The notes: a model not told the origin generated them from the letters alone. Positions 9,649 to 18,329 are shown, counted from the stretch's first letter. The stretch: DNA of 64,000 bases from CAYSPG01 sp964432885 (GCA_964432885.1 CAYSPG010000008.1:81587-145586); one strand, 5' to 3'. A program made the numbers and translations.

Positions 9649-12380
9649 TATTTTATTACACTCACATTTCCTTTCATTAATTTGTCTTCACCGTCTTTCA
9701 TTTTTATTTTTACCATGTACGCATATGTTCCGTTTTGAACCAGATGCCCTTTTACATTTCCATCCCATCCAATGGCCGCATTGTCATTGGCAAATATTAC
9801 CTGGCCCCATTGGTTTAAAATTACCATGGTTGCCGATGTATAGCCCGTTCCTTTTAATCTAAAAATATCGTTAATGCCATCGTTGTTAGGTGTAAATGCT
9901 GATGGTAAAAACAAATCGTGCTGCAGATAAACACTAACTGTTTTAAAAGTTGTATCAACACAACTATTACCATCCGTTGAAATAAGTGTAACAACATAAT
10001 CGCCCTCGGCAGGATAACTGTAAACCGGATTTGCTTCCTGCGAAAAATCTTCAGTAGTGGTATTGTCACCAAAATTCCATAAATAATTTACATCTGCTGA
10101 TGAAGTTGTGTTTGTAAAGGCAATGGAATATCCGTTTGAGCCTTTAACAGCATCTGTATTTGTAAACGATGGATTTATTTCAGCATACAAATTTGCATTA
10201 ACAGCAAAGCGCTGCAAACTTTTGCAACCATTGGAATTTATCTCGGCATAATACGTTTTTGCTTCAGGCAAAGCGGGAGTTATAAATCCATTTCCCGTAG
10301 CAATAGCAGTACCACCTGTTAGTTGCTCATACCATGTATATGAAACATTTGTTTGTGGGTCAATCAATAATTCGGCAGTACTCCATTTACATACTGTGGC
10401 ATCATGTGCAACAAGCGAAGTTGGTATATACTTATGCGAAACAACAATTGCATTTGAAGTAAGTGTTGTTGCGCCAAATGTTACTACCGTTTTATACGAT
10501 CCGGTTTGCATTGCTTTAAGTGTTTGAGAAGTTGCCCCTGGTATTGCCACGTTATCTTTATACCACTGATTGCCGGATGCCTGAGATGATGAAAGCATTA
10601 CCGAATCACCAGGGCAAAAGTTTGTGGGTCCACCGGCTGTTATAGTTACACTTGATGGGGTGGATACTATTACCTGAACCGAATCAAACTCTGACCAGCA
10701 GCCGGCCGCATTTTTAACTTTAAGCCAATAATATCCTGATGCAGAAACAGAAATAGATTGTGTGGTGGCATTGGTTGACCACAAATATCCTGACGAAGTG
10801 TTTGCAGTGAGTGTTGCCGATTGACCACTTAAAATATTTATGGGTCCGGCAGGAGAAATTGAAGCAATGGGTTTAGGGTTAACAGTAACACTTACCGGTG
10901 CTGATACAGAAGTGCAACCCGGCCCATACGTAACAGTTACAACATAGTTTCCTGATGTGGTGGGTGATATTGATTGTGTGGTTTGATTGTTGGACCACAA
11001 ATAACTTAAGCCTTGTGAAGCCGTTAATGTTACATTATTGCCTGCACAAGTGGTAACAGGGCCGGCAGGGGAAACCGTAGCTGTACCTGCATTTACAATT
11101 GTTATTACAAGAGGCGATGAAGTGCTGCTTGATCCGGCTGTACATGTTATACTATGCACACCAACTGTAAAGTTTGATATTGTTAATACGCCTGTATTGT
11201 TAGTACCTATAATAGAAGGGCCATCCTTAAAAACATAGTTTAATAGCCCCGCTGGTGTTGCCGTAATGGTTACAGGTGTGCCTGTACAAAATGTTGTTGC
11301 ATTGTTTTGCGCTGCAAGTGTTATATTACCTGCTGCCTGTGTTGAAATAGAACGGATTAATTCATTGCCCTCATCACCAACATAAAAGGTTGAAGGTGGG
11401 AAAAAGGCCATACAGGTAGGGCTGTTAAACTCTGCCGACAGTGCAGGACCATTTACACTTCCCGAAACGCCTTGTGTGCCGGCATACGTTGTAACATTGC
11501 CTGCTGCTATTTTTCGAATTAAAAAATTATTTACATCACCAATATATAATGCACCTGCATTATCAATGGTTATTCCCCACGGCTGATTAAACTGTGCTGT
11601 TAAAGAGGGTCCGTTGGCAAAACCCGCCACACCGGTTCCTGCAAATGTGGTTACCACACCTGCCTGTGTTACTTTTCTTACTTTATTATTCCACGCATCT
11701 ACCACATATAAATTGCCTGAAACATCCACTGCAATACTATGTGGATGATTAAATCGTGCAGCTGCACCAGTAGCATCCACATCGCCCAATAAACTGGGTG
11801 TACCGGCCATGGTTGAAACAGTACCTCCGCTAAGTTTGCGAATGGTATGTGTCATAAACTCTGTTATAAAAATATCACCGTTAAGGGCTACGGTTATTCC
11901 TGTTGGAAACCCAAACTGTGCTGTGGCGGCTGGCCCGTTGGTATTACCCGAAGTGCCTGCACCGGCAATGGTTGTTACAACGCCTGCAGGGGTTATCTTC
12001 CTTATTTTATAATTCTTGGTATCGGCCACAAATAAGTTTCCGGCATTATCGCAGGCAATACCCCAAGGCTCAAAAAACGAAGCGCTTAACCCAATACCGT
12101 CATTGCTACCTGCAACACCCGAACCAGCAAATGTTGTTACCACACCTGCTGGTGTAATCTTCCTGATTTTATTATTGTTTCTGTCAGCAACATAAATGTT
12201 TCCTGCTGCATCGCATGCAATACCATGCGGGCTGTTAAACGATGCGGAGGTTCCAGTACCATTAGCCGATCCGGAAACACCTAGAGTACCGGCAACAGTA
12301 TTAACTGTTTGAGCTACGCTGCTGCTTAACCAAAAAAGTAAAAATGTAATAGGTATAAATCGTACCATAAGTGCCAACAA
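9648..12380 (-). CDS. Secreted NHL-repeat/PKD protein with gliding-motility-type C-terminus
   Basis: 910 residues. After the signal peptide come about six NHL-type repeats (pattern FNSPHGIACDAAGNIYVAD ... KIRKITPAGVVTTFAGSG) forming a predicted six-bladed propeller (about 25-340). Several Ig-like/SprB-type segments follow (340-690), then a PKD domain (YLWNFGDNTTTEDF, near 775) and a CHU_C type B sorting domain (LFLPSAFTPNNDGINDIFRLKG ... IKMKDGEDKLMKGNVSVIK). It is a cell-surface T9SS cargo. It is translationally coupled to the PorP/SprF-OmpA gene, the expected partner for type B cargo. An alternative ATG at 12368 leaves the signal peptide intact. Ligand unknown. Confidence 0.9.
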   Translation of the reverse strand: MLALMVRFIPITFLLFWLSSSVAQTVNTVAGTLGVSGSANGTGTSASFNSPHGIACDAAGNIYVADRNNNKIRKITPAGVVTTFAGSGVAGSNDGIGLSASFFEPWGIACDNAGNLFVADTKNYKIRKITPAGVVTTIAGAGTSGNTNGPAATAQFGFPTGITVALNGDIFITEFMTHTIRKLSGGTVSTMAGTPSLLGDVDATGAAARFNHPHSIAVDVSGNLYVVDAWNNKVRKVTQAGVVTTFAGTGVAGFANGPSLTAQFNQPWGITIDNAGALYIGDVNNFLIRKIAAGNVTTYAGTQGVSGSVNGPALSAEFNSPTCMAFFPPSTFYVGDEGNELIRSISTQAAGNITLAAQNNATTFCTGTPVTITATPAGLLNYVFKDGPSIIGTNNTGVLTISNFTVGVHSITCTAGSSSTSSPLVITIVNAGTATVSPAGPVTTCAGNNVTLTASQGLSYLWSNNQTTQSISPTTSGNYVVTVTYGPGCTSVSAPVSVTVNPKPIASISPAGPINILSGQSATLTANTSSGYLWSTNATTQSISVSASGYYWLKVKNAAGCWSEFDSVQVIVSTPSSVTITAGGPTNFCPGDSVMLSSSQASGNQWYKDNVAIPGATSQTLKAMQTGSYKTVVTFGATTLTSNAIVVSHKYIPTSLVAHDATVCKWSTAELLIDPQTNVSYTWYEQLTGGTAIATGNGFITPALPEAKTYYAEINSNGCKSLQRFAVNANLYAEINPSFTNTDAVKGSNGYSIAFTNTTSSADVNYLWNFGDNTTTEDFSQEANPVYSYPAEGDYVVTLISTDGNSCVDTTFKTVSVYLQHDLFLPSAFTPNNDGINDIFRLKGTGYTSATMVILNQWGQVIFANDNAAIGWDGNVKGHLVQNGTYAYMVKIKMKDGEDKLMKGNVSVIK

Positions 12381-12509
12381 AAAATGCTTTTGATTATGGC
12401 ATTATACTACACCAGCAAAAAAAATGTTACCTAAATGCATCTAAGTTTCTCAGATGTAAGGTTTAACTACAAAAAATTAATTTTTAAACCCAAATTAAGG
12501 CCGCAACGG

Positions 12510-13790
12510 TTAGTCAACCTTTACCAAAAAGAAATTTTTCTTTCCTTTTTGAAAAATAAGAAAATGTGCACACACAAGGTTTGAAATTGAAATGGACAAA
12601 TTAATATCTGTCAATTTTTCTTTATTCAGTGAAAAACCATTAGCTTGTATCATTTTTTTAGCTTCGCCTTTTGAAGGGAATATTTGAGTGTGCTGAGCCA
12701 GTAAATCCAAAATGGCAATGCCGTTTATCAAATCTTTTTTACTTAAGGTAAAAGAATTTTTCCCTAAACTTTGATGAACCGATTCCAAATCCTGCCTTGA
12801 TAGTTTTTTTAAATCATCGGCACTTCCATTAAAAAAAACTTCTGTTATCTCAACGGCTTTAGTGTAATCGGCTTCTGAATGTACGCGTATGGTTACATCC
12901 CTTGCAATTGCTTTTTGTAAAATCCTAAGATGAGGTGTACTGGTATGTTCATCTTCAAGTTTTTCAATTTCGGCTTTTGATAAAAGTGTAAATACCCGGA
13001 TATAATTTTTTGCATCCTCATCAGATGCATTAAGCCAAAACTGGTAAAATGCGTAGGCTGATGTTTTAGTTTTATCCAAAAAAATATTTCCACTTTCTGT
13101 TTTCCCAAATTTTGTTCCATCAGACTTTTTAATAAGTGGTGTGGTAAGTGCAAATGCTTCACCACCTTCCTTGCGCCTTATTAACTCGGTTCCGGTAACA
13201 ATATTTCCCCATTGATCGCTACCCCCCATTTGCAATTTTACCGCATTGTTTTTCCATAAATAATAAAAATCATAGCCCTGCACCAACTGATAACTAAACT
13301 CGGTAAAGCTCATGCCATTTTCAAGCCTGTTTTTTACCGAGTCTTTTGAAAGCATATAGTTTATGGTAATATGCTTGCCTATGTCCCTTATAAATTCCAA
13401 AAACTTGAACTCTTTAAACCAATCGTAGTTATTTACAATTTCTGCAGCGTTTTTTCCGCAGTTAAAATCTAAAAATTTCTCGAGTTGTTTTTTCTGGCAT
13501 CTTAAATTGTAATTGAGTGTATTTTCGTCAAGCAGATTTCGCTCAGCCGATTTGCCAGAGGGGTCGCCAACCATGCCCGTAGCACCGCCAACCAAAGCTA
13601 TGGGTTTATGGCCGGCACGCTGAAAGTGCAAAAGCATCATTACCTGCACCATATTGCCAATCCCTAACGAATCGCTTGTCGGATCAAATCCTATATAACC
13701 CGTAACCATCTCTTTGTTTAACAACTCTTCTGTTCCTGGCATTATATCCTGCAGCATGCCTCTCCATTTTAATTCTTCTATAAAACTCAT
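12510..13790 (-). CDS. tyrS: Tyrosyl-tRNA synthetase
   Basis: 426 residues, normal for bacterial TyrRS. Charges tRNA-Tyr with tyrosine in the cytoplasm. The HIGH-equivalent segment is YIGFDPTSDSLGIGN near residue 32, the tyrosine-binding region QGYDFYYLW lies near 175, and the KMSKS-equivalent is KFGKTESGN near 235. The C-terminus has the S4-like RNA-binding domain (from about 355). It stands 129 bases upstream of the NHL-repeat gene in the same direction and faces away from a small rightward gene across a 196-base gap. Confidence 0.97.
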   Translation of the reverse strand: MSFIEELKWRGMLQDIMPGTEELLNKEMVTGYIGFDPTSDSLGIGNMVQVMMLLHFQRAGHKPIALVGGATGMVGDPSGKSAERNLLDENTLNYNLRCQKKQLEKFLDFNCGKNAAEIVNNYDWFKEFKFLEFIRDIGKHITINYMLSKDSVKNRLENGMSFTEFSYQLVQGYDFYYLWKNNAVKLQMGGSDQWGNIVTGTELIRRKEGGEAFALTTPLIKKSDGTKFGKTESGNIFLDKTKTSAYAFYQFWLNASDEDAKNYIRVFTLLSKAEIEKLEDEHTSTPHLRILQKAIARDVTIRVHSEADYTKAVEITEVFFNGSADDLKKLSRQDLESVHQSLGKNSFTLSKKDLINGIAILDLLAQHTQIFPSKGEAKKMIQANGFSLNKEKLTDINLSISISNLVCAHFLIFQKGKKNFFLVKVD

Positions 13791-13986
13791 AGCAACTAAA
13801 AATTTGGGTAAAGATAATTCTTGAATACTACATTGTTTAAAGTGGGTAGCTACAATGGTGGTTTTAATTTAGAATTTTTTTAATACAACAATACATTGTA
13901 CCAAACCTCCATACAATGAACCAAATCGTTTTTTTAGAAACCATTTTAAATTAGTGTACGTATGAATATAAAAAATTCTAAAATTT

Positions 13987-14238
13987 ATGTCTTATAAACA
14001 AGTTATCATTCCCGACCGTTTTTTAAATTATCTCTACCACGCATTTAAGGCAATAAGCAATCCGGATATGCATCGAATAAAAGTTATTGCCCGCGATGGC
14101 TCTAAATACCGTAACCTGCTCGTTTTAAACGGCTGTGTTTTACTGGTTGAGCGAAGCGCGAAGCTTACTTCAAACGACATTGAGATTTTACAAATTGACA
14201 TGGACTACATACCTGTAGAAGTAACTAAAAGTAAATAA
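13987..14238 (+). CDS. Small protein of unknown function
   Basis: 83 residues, charged, no signal peptide or membrane segment, and no recognised family. The sequence alternates hydrophobic and charged stretches (HRIKVIARDGSKYRNLLVLNGCVLLVE), which suggests a small beta-rich cytoplasmic fold. It lies alone between tyrS (divergent) and the tRNA-Asn locus. ATG at 13987 is the only reasonable start. It is kept as a gene because its composition looks coding and no better ORF overlaps it. Confidence 0.6.
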   Translation: MSYKQVIIPDRFLNYLYHAFKAISNPDMHRIKVIARDGSKYRNLLVLNGCVLLVERSAKLTSNDIEILQIDMDYIPVEVTKSK

Positions 14239-14322
14239 ACACATTATTTTTTTTGCATTTTCCTGCACCATTTATCAGTTGCTTTGGCACCTTTTTTAGT
14301 CCTAAAAAAATTTACATCTGAT

Positions 14323-14352
14323 TTTGTCATTTAACTAAACTTTCTATTTTTG
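14323..14352 (+). promoter_or_regulatory. Predicted promoter for tRNA-Asn
   Basis: TTTG at 14323-14326, an 18-base spacer, then TATTTTTG at 14345-14352. This fits the Bacteroidota housekeeping pattern TTTG/TAnnTTTG. Transcription would start near 14360 and run through two leader hairpins into tRNA-Asn. Confidence 0.5.
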
Positions 14353-14395
14353 CGCTCCCTTTTGTAGAAATACAGAGTCCATACACGTGCTTTGG

Positions 14396-14469
14396 TTCCG
14401 GTTTTACCGGAATGGCATGAAGCTAAAAAGGTTGTTTTCTCCCTTACCTATTGATTAAAGAGAGAAAAC
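14396..14469 (+). other. Two hairpins in the tRNA-Asn leader
   Basis: TTCCGG (14396-14401) pairs with CCGGAA (14407-14412), and GTTTTCTC (14434-14441) pairs with GAGAAAAC (14462-14469), ending two bases before the mature tRNA. The second stem lies where a 5' processing signal would be, but its role is unknown. Confidence 0.5.
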
Positions 14470-14471
14470 AT

Positions 14472-14545
14472 TCCTCCTTAGCTCAGCTGGTTAGAGCACA
14501 TGACTGTTAATCATGGGGTCCCTGGTTCGAGCCCAGGAGGGGGAG
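14472..14545 (+). tRNA. tRNA-Asn (GTT)
   Basis: Full cloverleaf: acceptor TCCTCCT pairs with AGGGGGA (one G-U pair), D-arm GCTC/GAGC, anticodon stem CATGA/TCATG around loop CTGTTAA (anticodon GTT, reading AAC/AAU), T-stem CCTGG/CCAGG, discriminator G at 14545. CCA is not encoded. A strong terminator follows at once. The 3' half and terminator of this gene are copied again at 14872-14963. Confidence 0.96.
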
Positions 14546-14548
14546 CGA

Positions 14549-14578
14549 GAGCGATGAATATTCATCGCTCTTTTATTT
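14549..14578 (+). terminator. Terminator of tRNA-Asn
   Basis: A ten-base-pair stem, GAGCGATGAA at 14549-14558 with TTCATCGCTC at 14561-14570, followed by TTTTATTTT. It lies directly between the tRNA and the GIY-YIG gene and is repeated nearly base for base at 14931-14959. Confidence 0.88.
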
Positions 14579-14585
14579 TATAATA

Positions 14586-14879
14586 ATGGCAAGTGTCTAT
14601 ATTTTGTTTTTTGAATCAACAAATGGATTTTATGTTGGATTCACAAATGAAAGTGTATTGCTACGCACCCAAAGGCATAATGAAGATTATTATAACAATA
14701 AGTTTACTGCGAGAGGCAAGCCTTGGAGTTTGTATTTGGAAGTTAAATGCTCTTCAGTTGAGCAAGCCCAACTAATTGAAAAACACATAAAAAAAATGAA
14801 AAGCAAAGTATATATCACCAATTTAAAACAATATCCCGAAATGGTGGAAAAACTTTTGCATAAATATATCAACTGTTAA
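14586..14879 (+). CDS. GIY-YIG nuclease family protein inserted at tRNA-Asn
   Basis: 97 residues forming a single GIY-YIG domain: the YIL ... FYVG pair near residues 5-18, the catalytic-type Arg region LLRTQRHN near 25-32 and a Glu in the helix SVEQAQLIEKHIKK. Such small stand-alone domains may cut or nick DNA; the closest relatives are the UPF0213/YhbQ-like proteins abundant in Bacteroidota. The gene starts eight bases after the tRNA-Asn terminator. Its last codons and stop (AAC TGT TAA) lie inside a duplicated copy of the tRNA anticodon region, so it is bracketed by direct repeats of the tRNA 3' half. No target site can be read from the protein. A mobile or homing role is inference. Confidence 0.85.
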   Translation: MASVYILFFESTNGFYVGFTNESVLLRTQRHNEDYYNNKFTARGKPWSLYLEVKCSSVEQAQLIEKHIKKMKSKVYITNLKQYPEMVEKLLHKYINC

Positions 14880-14927
14880 TCATGGCTCCGATAGCTATCG
14901 GAGCTGGTTAGAGCCCAGGAGGGGGAG
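14872..14927 (+). pseudogene. Partial tRNA-Asn copy (3' half) with inserted palindrome
   Basis: Matches the intact tRNA from A31 of the anticodon arm (14503) to the discriminator base. The segment ACTGTTAATCATGG is identical, as is GAGCCCAGGAGGGGGAG. Between them five bases of variable loop/T-stem are replaced by an 18-base perfect palindrome (14886-14903), and one T-loop base differs. The acceptor 5' strand, D-arm and half of the anticodon stem are absent, so it cannot be a tRNA. Confidence 0.9.
14886..14903. repeat. 18-bp perfect palindrome inside the tRNA-Asn remnant
   Basis: CTCCGATAG followed by its exact reverse complement CTATCGGAG. The core CCGATAGCTATCGG resembles a dispersed palindrome common in Bacteroidota intergenic DNA. 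It sits at the variable-loop/T-stem junction of the tRNA copy. Confidence 0.85.
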
Positions 14928-14930
14928 CGA

Positions 14931-14963
14931 GAGCGATGAATATTCATCGCTCTTTTGTTTTAT
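14931..14963 (+). terminator. Duplicated tRNA-Asn terminator
   Basis: The same ten-base-pair stem as at 14549-14570, followed by TTTTGTTTTAT. It ends the GIY-YIG transcript and marks the right edge of the duplicated segment. Confidence 0.85.
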
Positions 14964-15082
14964 ATCACTTTTCTTATCTGCGCACCCTACTATTTTCATC
15001 CATCAAAAAAACGCTTGGTGCCATTGCCATACTGTTTAATTAATTTTCTACTTTCACCATTCAACCTTAAACCAATTGTAAA

Positions 15083-17050
15083 ATGAGAACTGTAATTGCA
15101 TACACGTTACTTGCGTTTATTTTTATCTCACTTACCGCCCTTTCTCAACTGCCTCAAAGGCGCACCGGATATGTCGATTTACACTCGCACAACTCCATGA
15201 AACGCTACTACTCCCTTACCTCAAAACCTGAAGACATGCCCGCATCCGGCACTTCACTTTCAACAACCAACTGGGATGCCGATAAAAACAAATGCAAAAT
15301 CAAAAAAGCAAAACGTACCGGTGGCTTTTCTAATTTTAAAACCTACACACAGTCATCGTACCACCAACTCGAAAAATCAAATGCCACCATCATTTGTACC
15401 TCCATTACTCCAATTGAAAAAAAATTTGCAAGCGATACCAAGGTTCAACTCAAAATTTATAAATACATGCTACGCATTCCTATTAAGATGCGAAAAATTA
15501 CACAAAAGTTTGCTACAGGCATGAACGCAAAGCGACTGAAAAAACTTGGAGAAGAAGGCAACAGCAGTTTTGATGAGTTTATGGGAGAATACAACTATTT
15601 AAAAAATCATACCGAAACCAACACCAACCATACCAACACTATAGTGCTAGCAAAAAACAAAGCGCACCTTCAACAACTGTATGCACAAAAAAAAACCGCA
15701 CTTATACTTACCATTGAAGGAGGACACGTTTTACATGGCGACCGCATTTCAAAAAAACAATATTATAACAACCCATACTGCGATAAAGAATGCGAAGACG
15801 AAATACTAAATAACATTCACACACTTAAAACACTTGACCATCGCATATTTTTTATAAACCTTGGCCACTTTGCCTGGAATAAAATTGCTGGCTTTGCAAA
15901 AACACTTGACATTGCCGAAAAAAAACTGGGCATAAGCCTCAGAGACGAACTACAAGCCAATAGCATGCGAAGCAACCGCTTTAGACGCACCCTTTTTACC
16001 CGCTATGGCGAAGGAATAATAGATACTCTCCAAAACGATGTTACCGAACAACTCATCCTTCAGGACAACTGGAAAACCTTAAGCAACGATTCAACAAAAA
16101 AACTCAGCCAAAAAATTCTTTCAAAAAAAACATCCTCATTGCAGTCGTGCCATTGTCAGGTTAACTCCGATTATGTTAGCACCATAGGTTGGAAAGTAGT
16201 TAATGCCTTACTCGACACATCCAATGGTGCGCACCCCATCTACATCGACCTTAAACACCTCGACCTGCAGGGACGCAAGGATTATCTCCATTACCTGGAT
16301 ACCGCCCATCGCACCGATGTTCCCATCATAGCAAGCCATTGTGCTGTAAGCGGAAAAAACCAGCCCCTTGCTAAACTCACAGGTATGTGCCCTTTTCCTG
16401 ATGCTTACGAAGAGATTACTTCGCCACAATATTATTACCTCACACAATTGCAAAACCGCGAAGGGTGCCTTTCTGCTTCCGACTATCAGCCTCTTAAATC
16501 AGGATGGTTTTACCCCTGGAGCATTAATTTATATGACGAAGAAATAAGCGAAATCATTAGCCGTGATGGAATTATTGGCATTACCCTGGAAGAGCGCGTA
16601 CTTGGAAAAGATATGCCCAACTATACCAGCTTAGGCCGCGATACTTCTGGTACACATATTAAGCATGCCGATGTTTTACGCAAATACTTTTTTGCAAAAG
16701 GATACCCGCTTTCAACTATTGATAGTATTGCTGTTGCCGAACCTTTCTTGCGCAACATGTTTTACATGGTTGAATATAGCTGCACCAACAGGCCCAACTG
16801 CAATGTATGCGATGCTTGGAATCACCTTGCCATTGGTTCCGACTTTGATGGTATGATGAACCCCATTGACATTTGCCCTACGGCTGCCGATATGCCTGCG
16901 TTTCAAAAATTTTTAGAAACCATTTTATCCGACTATGCTGCTTTTATCAACAAACAAAATCTGCTTTGCAAGCAAACTCCTGCCCAACTTTTAGATAAAG
17001 TTTTTTTTGACAATGGCGAAAATTTTATTTTAAAATATTTTCAAAACTAA
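15083..17050 (+). CDS. Exported M19 (membrane dipeptidase-like) metallopeptidase, enlarged
   Basis: 655 residues with a signal peptide ending near residue 22. Peptidase M19 signatures are spread through the protein: DLHSH at 32-36 (first metal ligands), LTIEGGH near 210 (bridging Glu), IIASHCAVSG near 418 and HLAIGSDFDG near 588 (substrate Asp). M19 enzymes hydrolyse dipeptides with a two-zinc centre. The usual length is 350-420 residues, so this one carries large insertions, including a basic Lys-rich part after the first motif (50-180). It stands alone between the tRNA-Asn locus and hppD. The family is well supported; activity on dipeptides is less certain because several motifs are divergent. 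Confidence 0.82.
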   Translation: MRTVIAYTLLAFIFISLTALSQLPQRRTGYVDLHSHNSMKRYYSLTSKPEDMPASGTSLSTTNWDADKNKCKIKKAKRTGGFSNFKTYTQSSYHQLEKSNATIICTSITPIEKKFASDTKVQLKIYKYMLRIPIKMRKITQKFATGMNAKRLKKLGEEGNSSFDEFMGEYNYLKNHTETNTNHTNTIVLAKNKAHLQQLYAQKKTALILTIEGGHVLHGDRISKKQYYNNPYCDKECEDEILNNIHTLKTLDHRIFFINLGHFAWNKIAGFAKTLDIAEKKLGISLRDELQANSMRSNRFRRTLFTRYGEGIIDTLQNDVTEQLILQDNWKTLSNDSTKKLSQKILSKKTSSLQSCHCQVNSDYVSTIGWKVVNALLDTSNGAHPIYIDLKHLDLQGRKDYLHYLDTAHRTDVPIIASHCAVSGKNQPLAKLTGMCPFPDAYEEITSPQYYYLTQLQNREGCLSASDYQPLKSGWFYPWSINLYDEEISEIISRDGIIGITLEERVLGKDMPNYTSLGRDTSGTHIKHADVLRKYFFAKGYPLSTIDSIAVAEPFLRNMFYMVEYSCTNRPNCNVCDAWNHLAIGSDFDGMMNPIDICPTAADMPAFQKFLETILSDYAAFINKQNLLCKQTPAQLLDKVFFDNGENFILKYFQN

Positions 17051-17139
17051 ACCTGCGTTATACCATAAACAAACCATCCCCTTTTTTTCTTAATTTTGAC
17101 CATCTAAGTTCACAATAACTTTTGTTAAAAAATTACACC

Positions 17140-18234
17140 ATGTCACAAGATTTTTTACCCCTAAACGGAACCGACCATATCGAATTTTATGTAGGCAATG
17201 CGAAACAGTCTGCCTATTATTACCAATCAGCCTTTGGCTTTAGCCTTGTAGCCTATGCAGGCCCCGAAACGGGAGTACGCGACCGCGCTTCTTATGTACT
17301 GCAGCAGGGTAAAATACGTTTTGTACTTACCACATCCCTCGACCCCAATTCAGAAATAACACAGCACGTTGCCAAACATGGCGATGGCGTTAAAGTGCTC
17401 GCATTATGGGTTGACGATGCCGAAAAATCTTTTTATGAAACCATGTCTCGAGGGGCACATGCTCACACCCAACCTACAGCACTATCCGATGAAAATGGCG
17501 AAATAAAAATATCGGCCATACACACCTATGGCGAAACCATTCACAAATTTGTTGAGCGCAAAAACTACAAAGGCACATTTATGCCTGGCTACCGTGCAGC
17601 ACAGGCAAAAGTAAAAACCACACCCGTGGGGTTAGAATATGTTGACCATTGTGTAGGCAATGTCGAACTGGGTAAAATGAACGAGTGGGTAAAGTTTTAC
17701 GAAGATGTAATGGGATTTAAGTTACTGTTAACCTTTGATGACAAAGACATATCCACCGAATACTCAGCCCTTATGAGCAAAGTTGTGAGCAATGGCAACG
17801 GATACATCAAATTTCCCATAAATGAACCTGCCGAAGGAAAAAAGAAATCACAAATTGACGAGTACCTCGAGTTTTACCGTGGTGCCGGTGTGCAACACAT
17901 TGCCATTGCAACCAAAGACATTATTCAAACTGTAACCGAACTGCGCTCACGCGGAGTAGAATTTTTACAAGTGCCCGATTCATACTATGACGATTTGCTC
18001 GACCGAGTAGGAAAAATTGACGAAGACATCAAACCCCTCAAAGACCTCAACATACTTGTCGATCGTGATGACGAAGGATACCTACTCCAACTCTTCAGCA
18101 AACCGGTCGAAGACCGCCCCACCCTCTTCTTCGAAATCATCCAGCGCAAGGGAGCCAAATCATTTGGCAAAGGCAACTTCAAAGCCCTATTCGAAGCCAT
18201 TGAGCGCGAACAGGCTCTGAGAGGAAATTTATAA
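17140..18234 (+). CDS. hppD: 4-hydroxyphenylpyruvate dioxygenase
   Basis: 364 residues from the ATG at 17140; an in-frame TTG at 17122 would add six residues and is less likely. Converts 4-hydroxyphenylpyruvate to homogentisate with O2 and Fe(II) in tyrosine breakdown. Two glyoxalase-fold halves are visible; the catalytic half carries the 2-His-1-Glu iron ligands in VDHCVGNV (near 171), VQHIAIAT (near 254) and FFEIIQRKG (near 334). Length is normal. No other tyrosine-degradation gene is adjacent. A TAATTTTG element at 17091-17098 may be its promoter; a strong hairpin terminator follows the gene. Confidence 0.96.
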   Translation: MSQDFLPLNGTDHIEFYVGNAKQSAYYYQSAFGFSLVAYAGPETGVRDRASYVLQQGKIRFVLTTSLDPNSEITQHVAKHGDGVKVLALWVDDAEKSFYETMSRGAHAHTQPTALSDENGEIKISAIHTYGETIHKFVERKNYKGTFMPGYRAAQAKVKTTPVGLEYVDHCVGNVELGKMNEWVKFYEDVMGFKLLLTFDDKDISTEYSALMSKVVSNGNGYIKFPINEPAEGKKKSQIDEYLEFYRGAGVQHIAIATKDIIQTVTELRSRGVEFLQVPDSYYDDLLDRVGKIDEDIKPLKDLNILVDRDDEGYLLQLFSKPVEDRPTLFFEIIQRKGAKSFGKGNFKALFEAIEREQALRGNL

Positions 18235-18268
18235 GCGACCACAGGGGTTTTTATATTTTAATTTTATC

Positions 18269-18319
18269 TATATTTGCTCCCGTATTGAAAGGAAAAGAGG
18301 GGACACCGTCCCCTTTTTT
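18269..18319 (+). promoter_or_regulatory. Possible promoter and attenuator-like hairpin ahead of rimP
   Basis: TATATTTG at 18269-18276 fits the Bacteroidota -7 pattern, although no good -33 TTTG is seen upstream. It precedes a GGGGAC/GTCCCC stem with six T (18299-18319). If the promoter is real, the hairpin lies in the rimP-nusA-infB leader and could attenuate it; otherwise it is simply the hppD terminator. Confidence 0.35.
18293..18319 (+). terminator. Rho-independent terminator after hppD
   Basis: GGGGAC at 18299-18304, loop ACC, GTCCCC at 18308-18313, then six T; flanking A and T runs extend the stem. It is one of the strongest terminators in the window and ends ten bases before the rimP start codon. 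Confidence 0.85.
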
Positions 18320-18329
18320 ATTAATAATA

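Noticed and set aside
18285..18329. Upstream in-frame start for rimP
   Set aside because: Translation would cross the terminator hairpin, and the extra residues do not match the family; ATG at 18330 fits.
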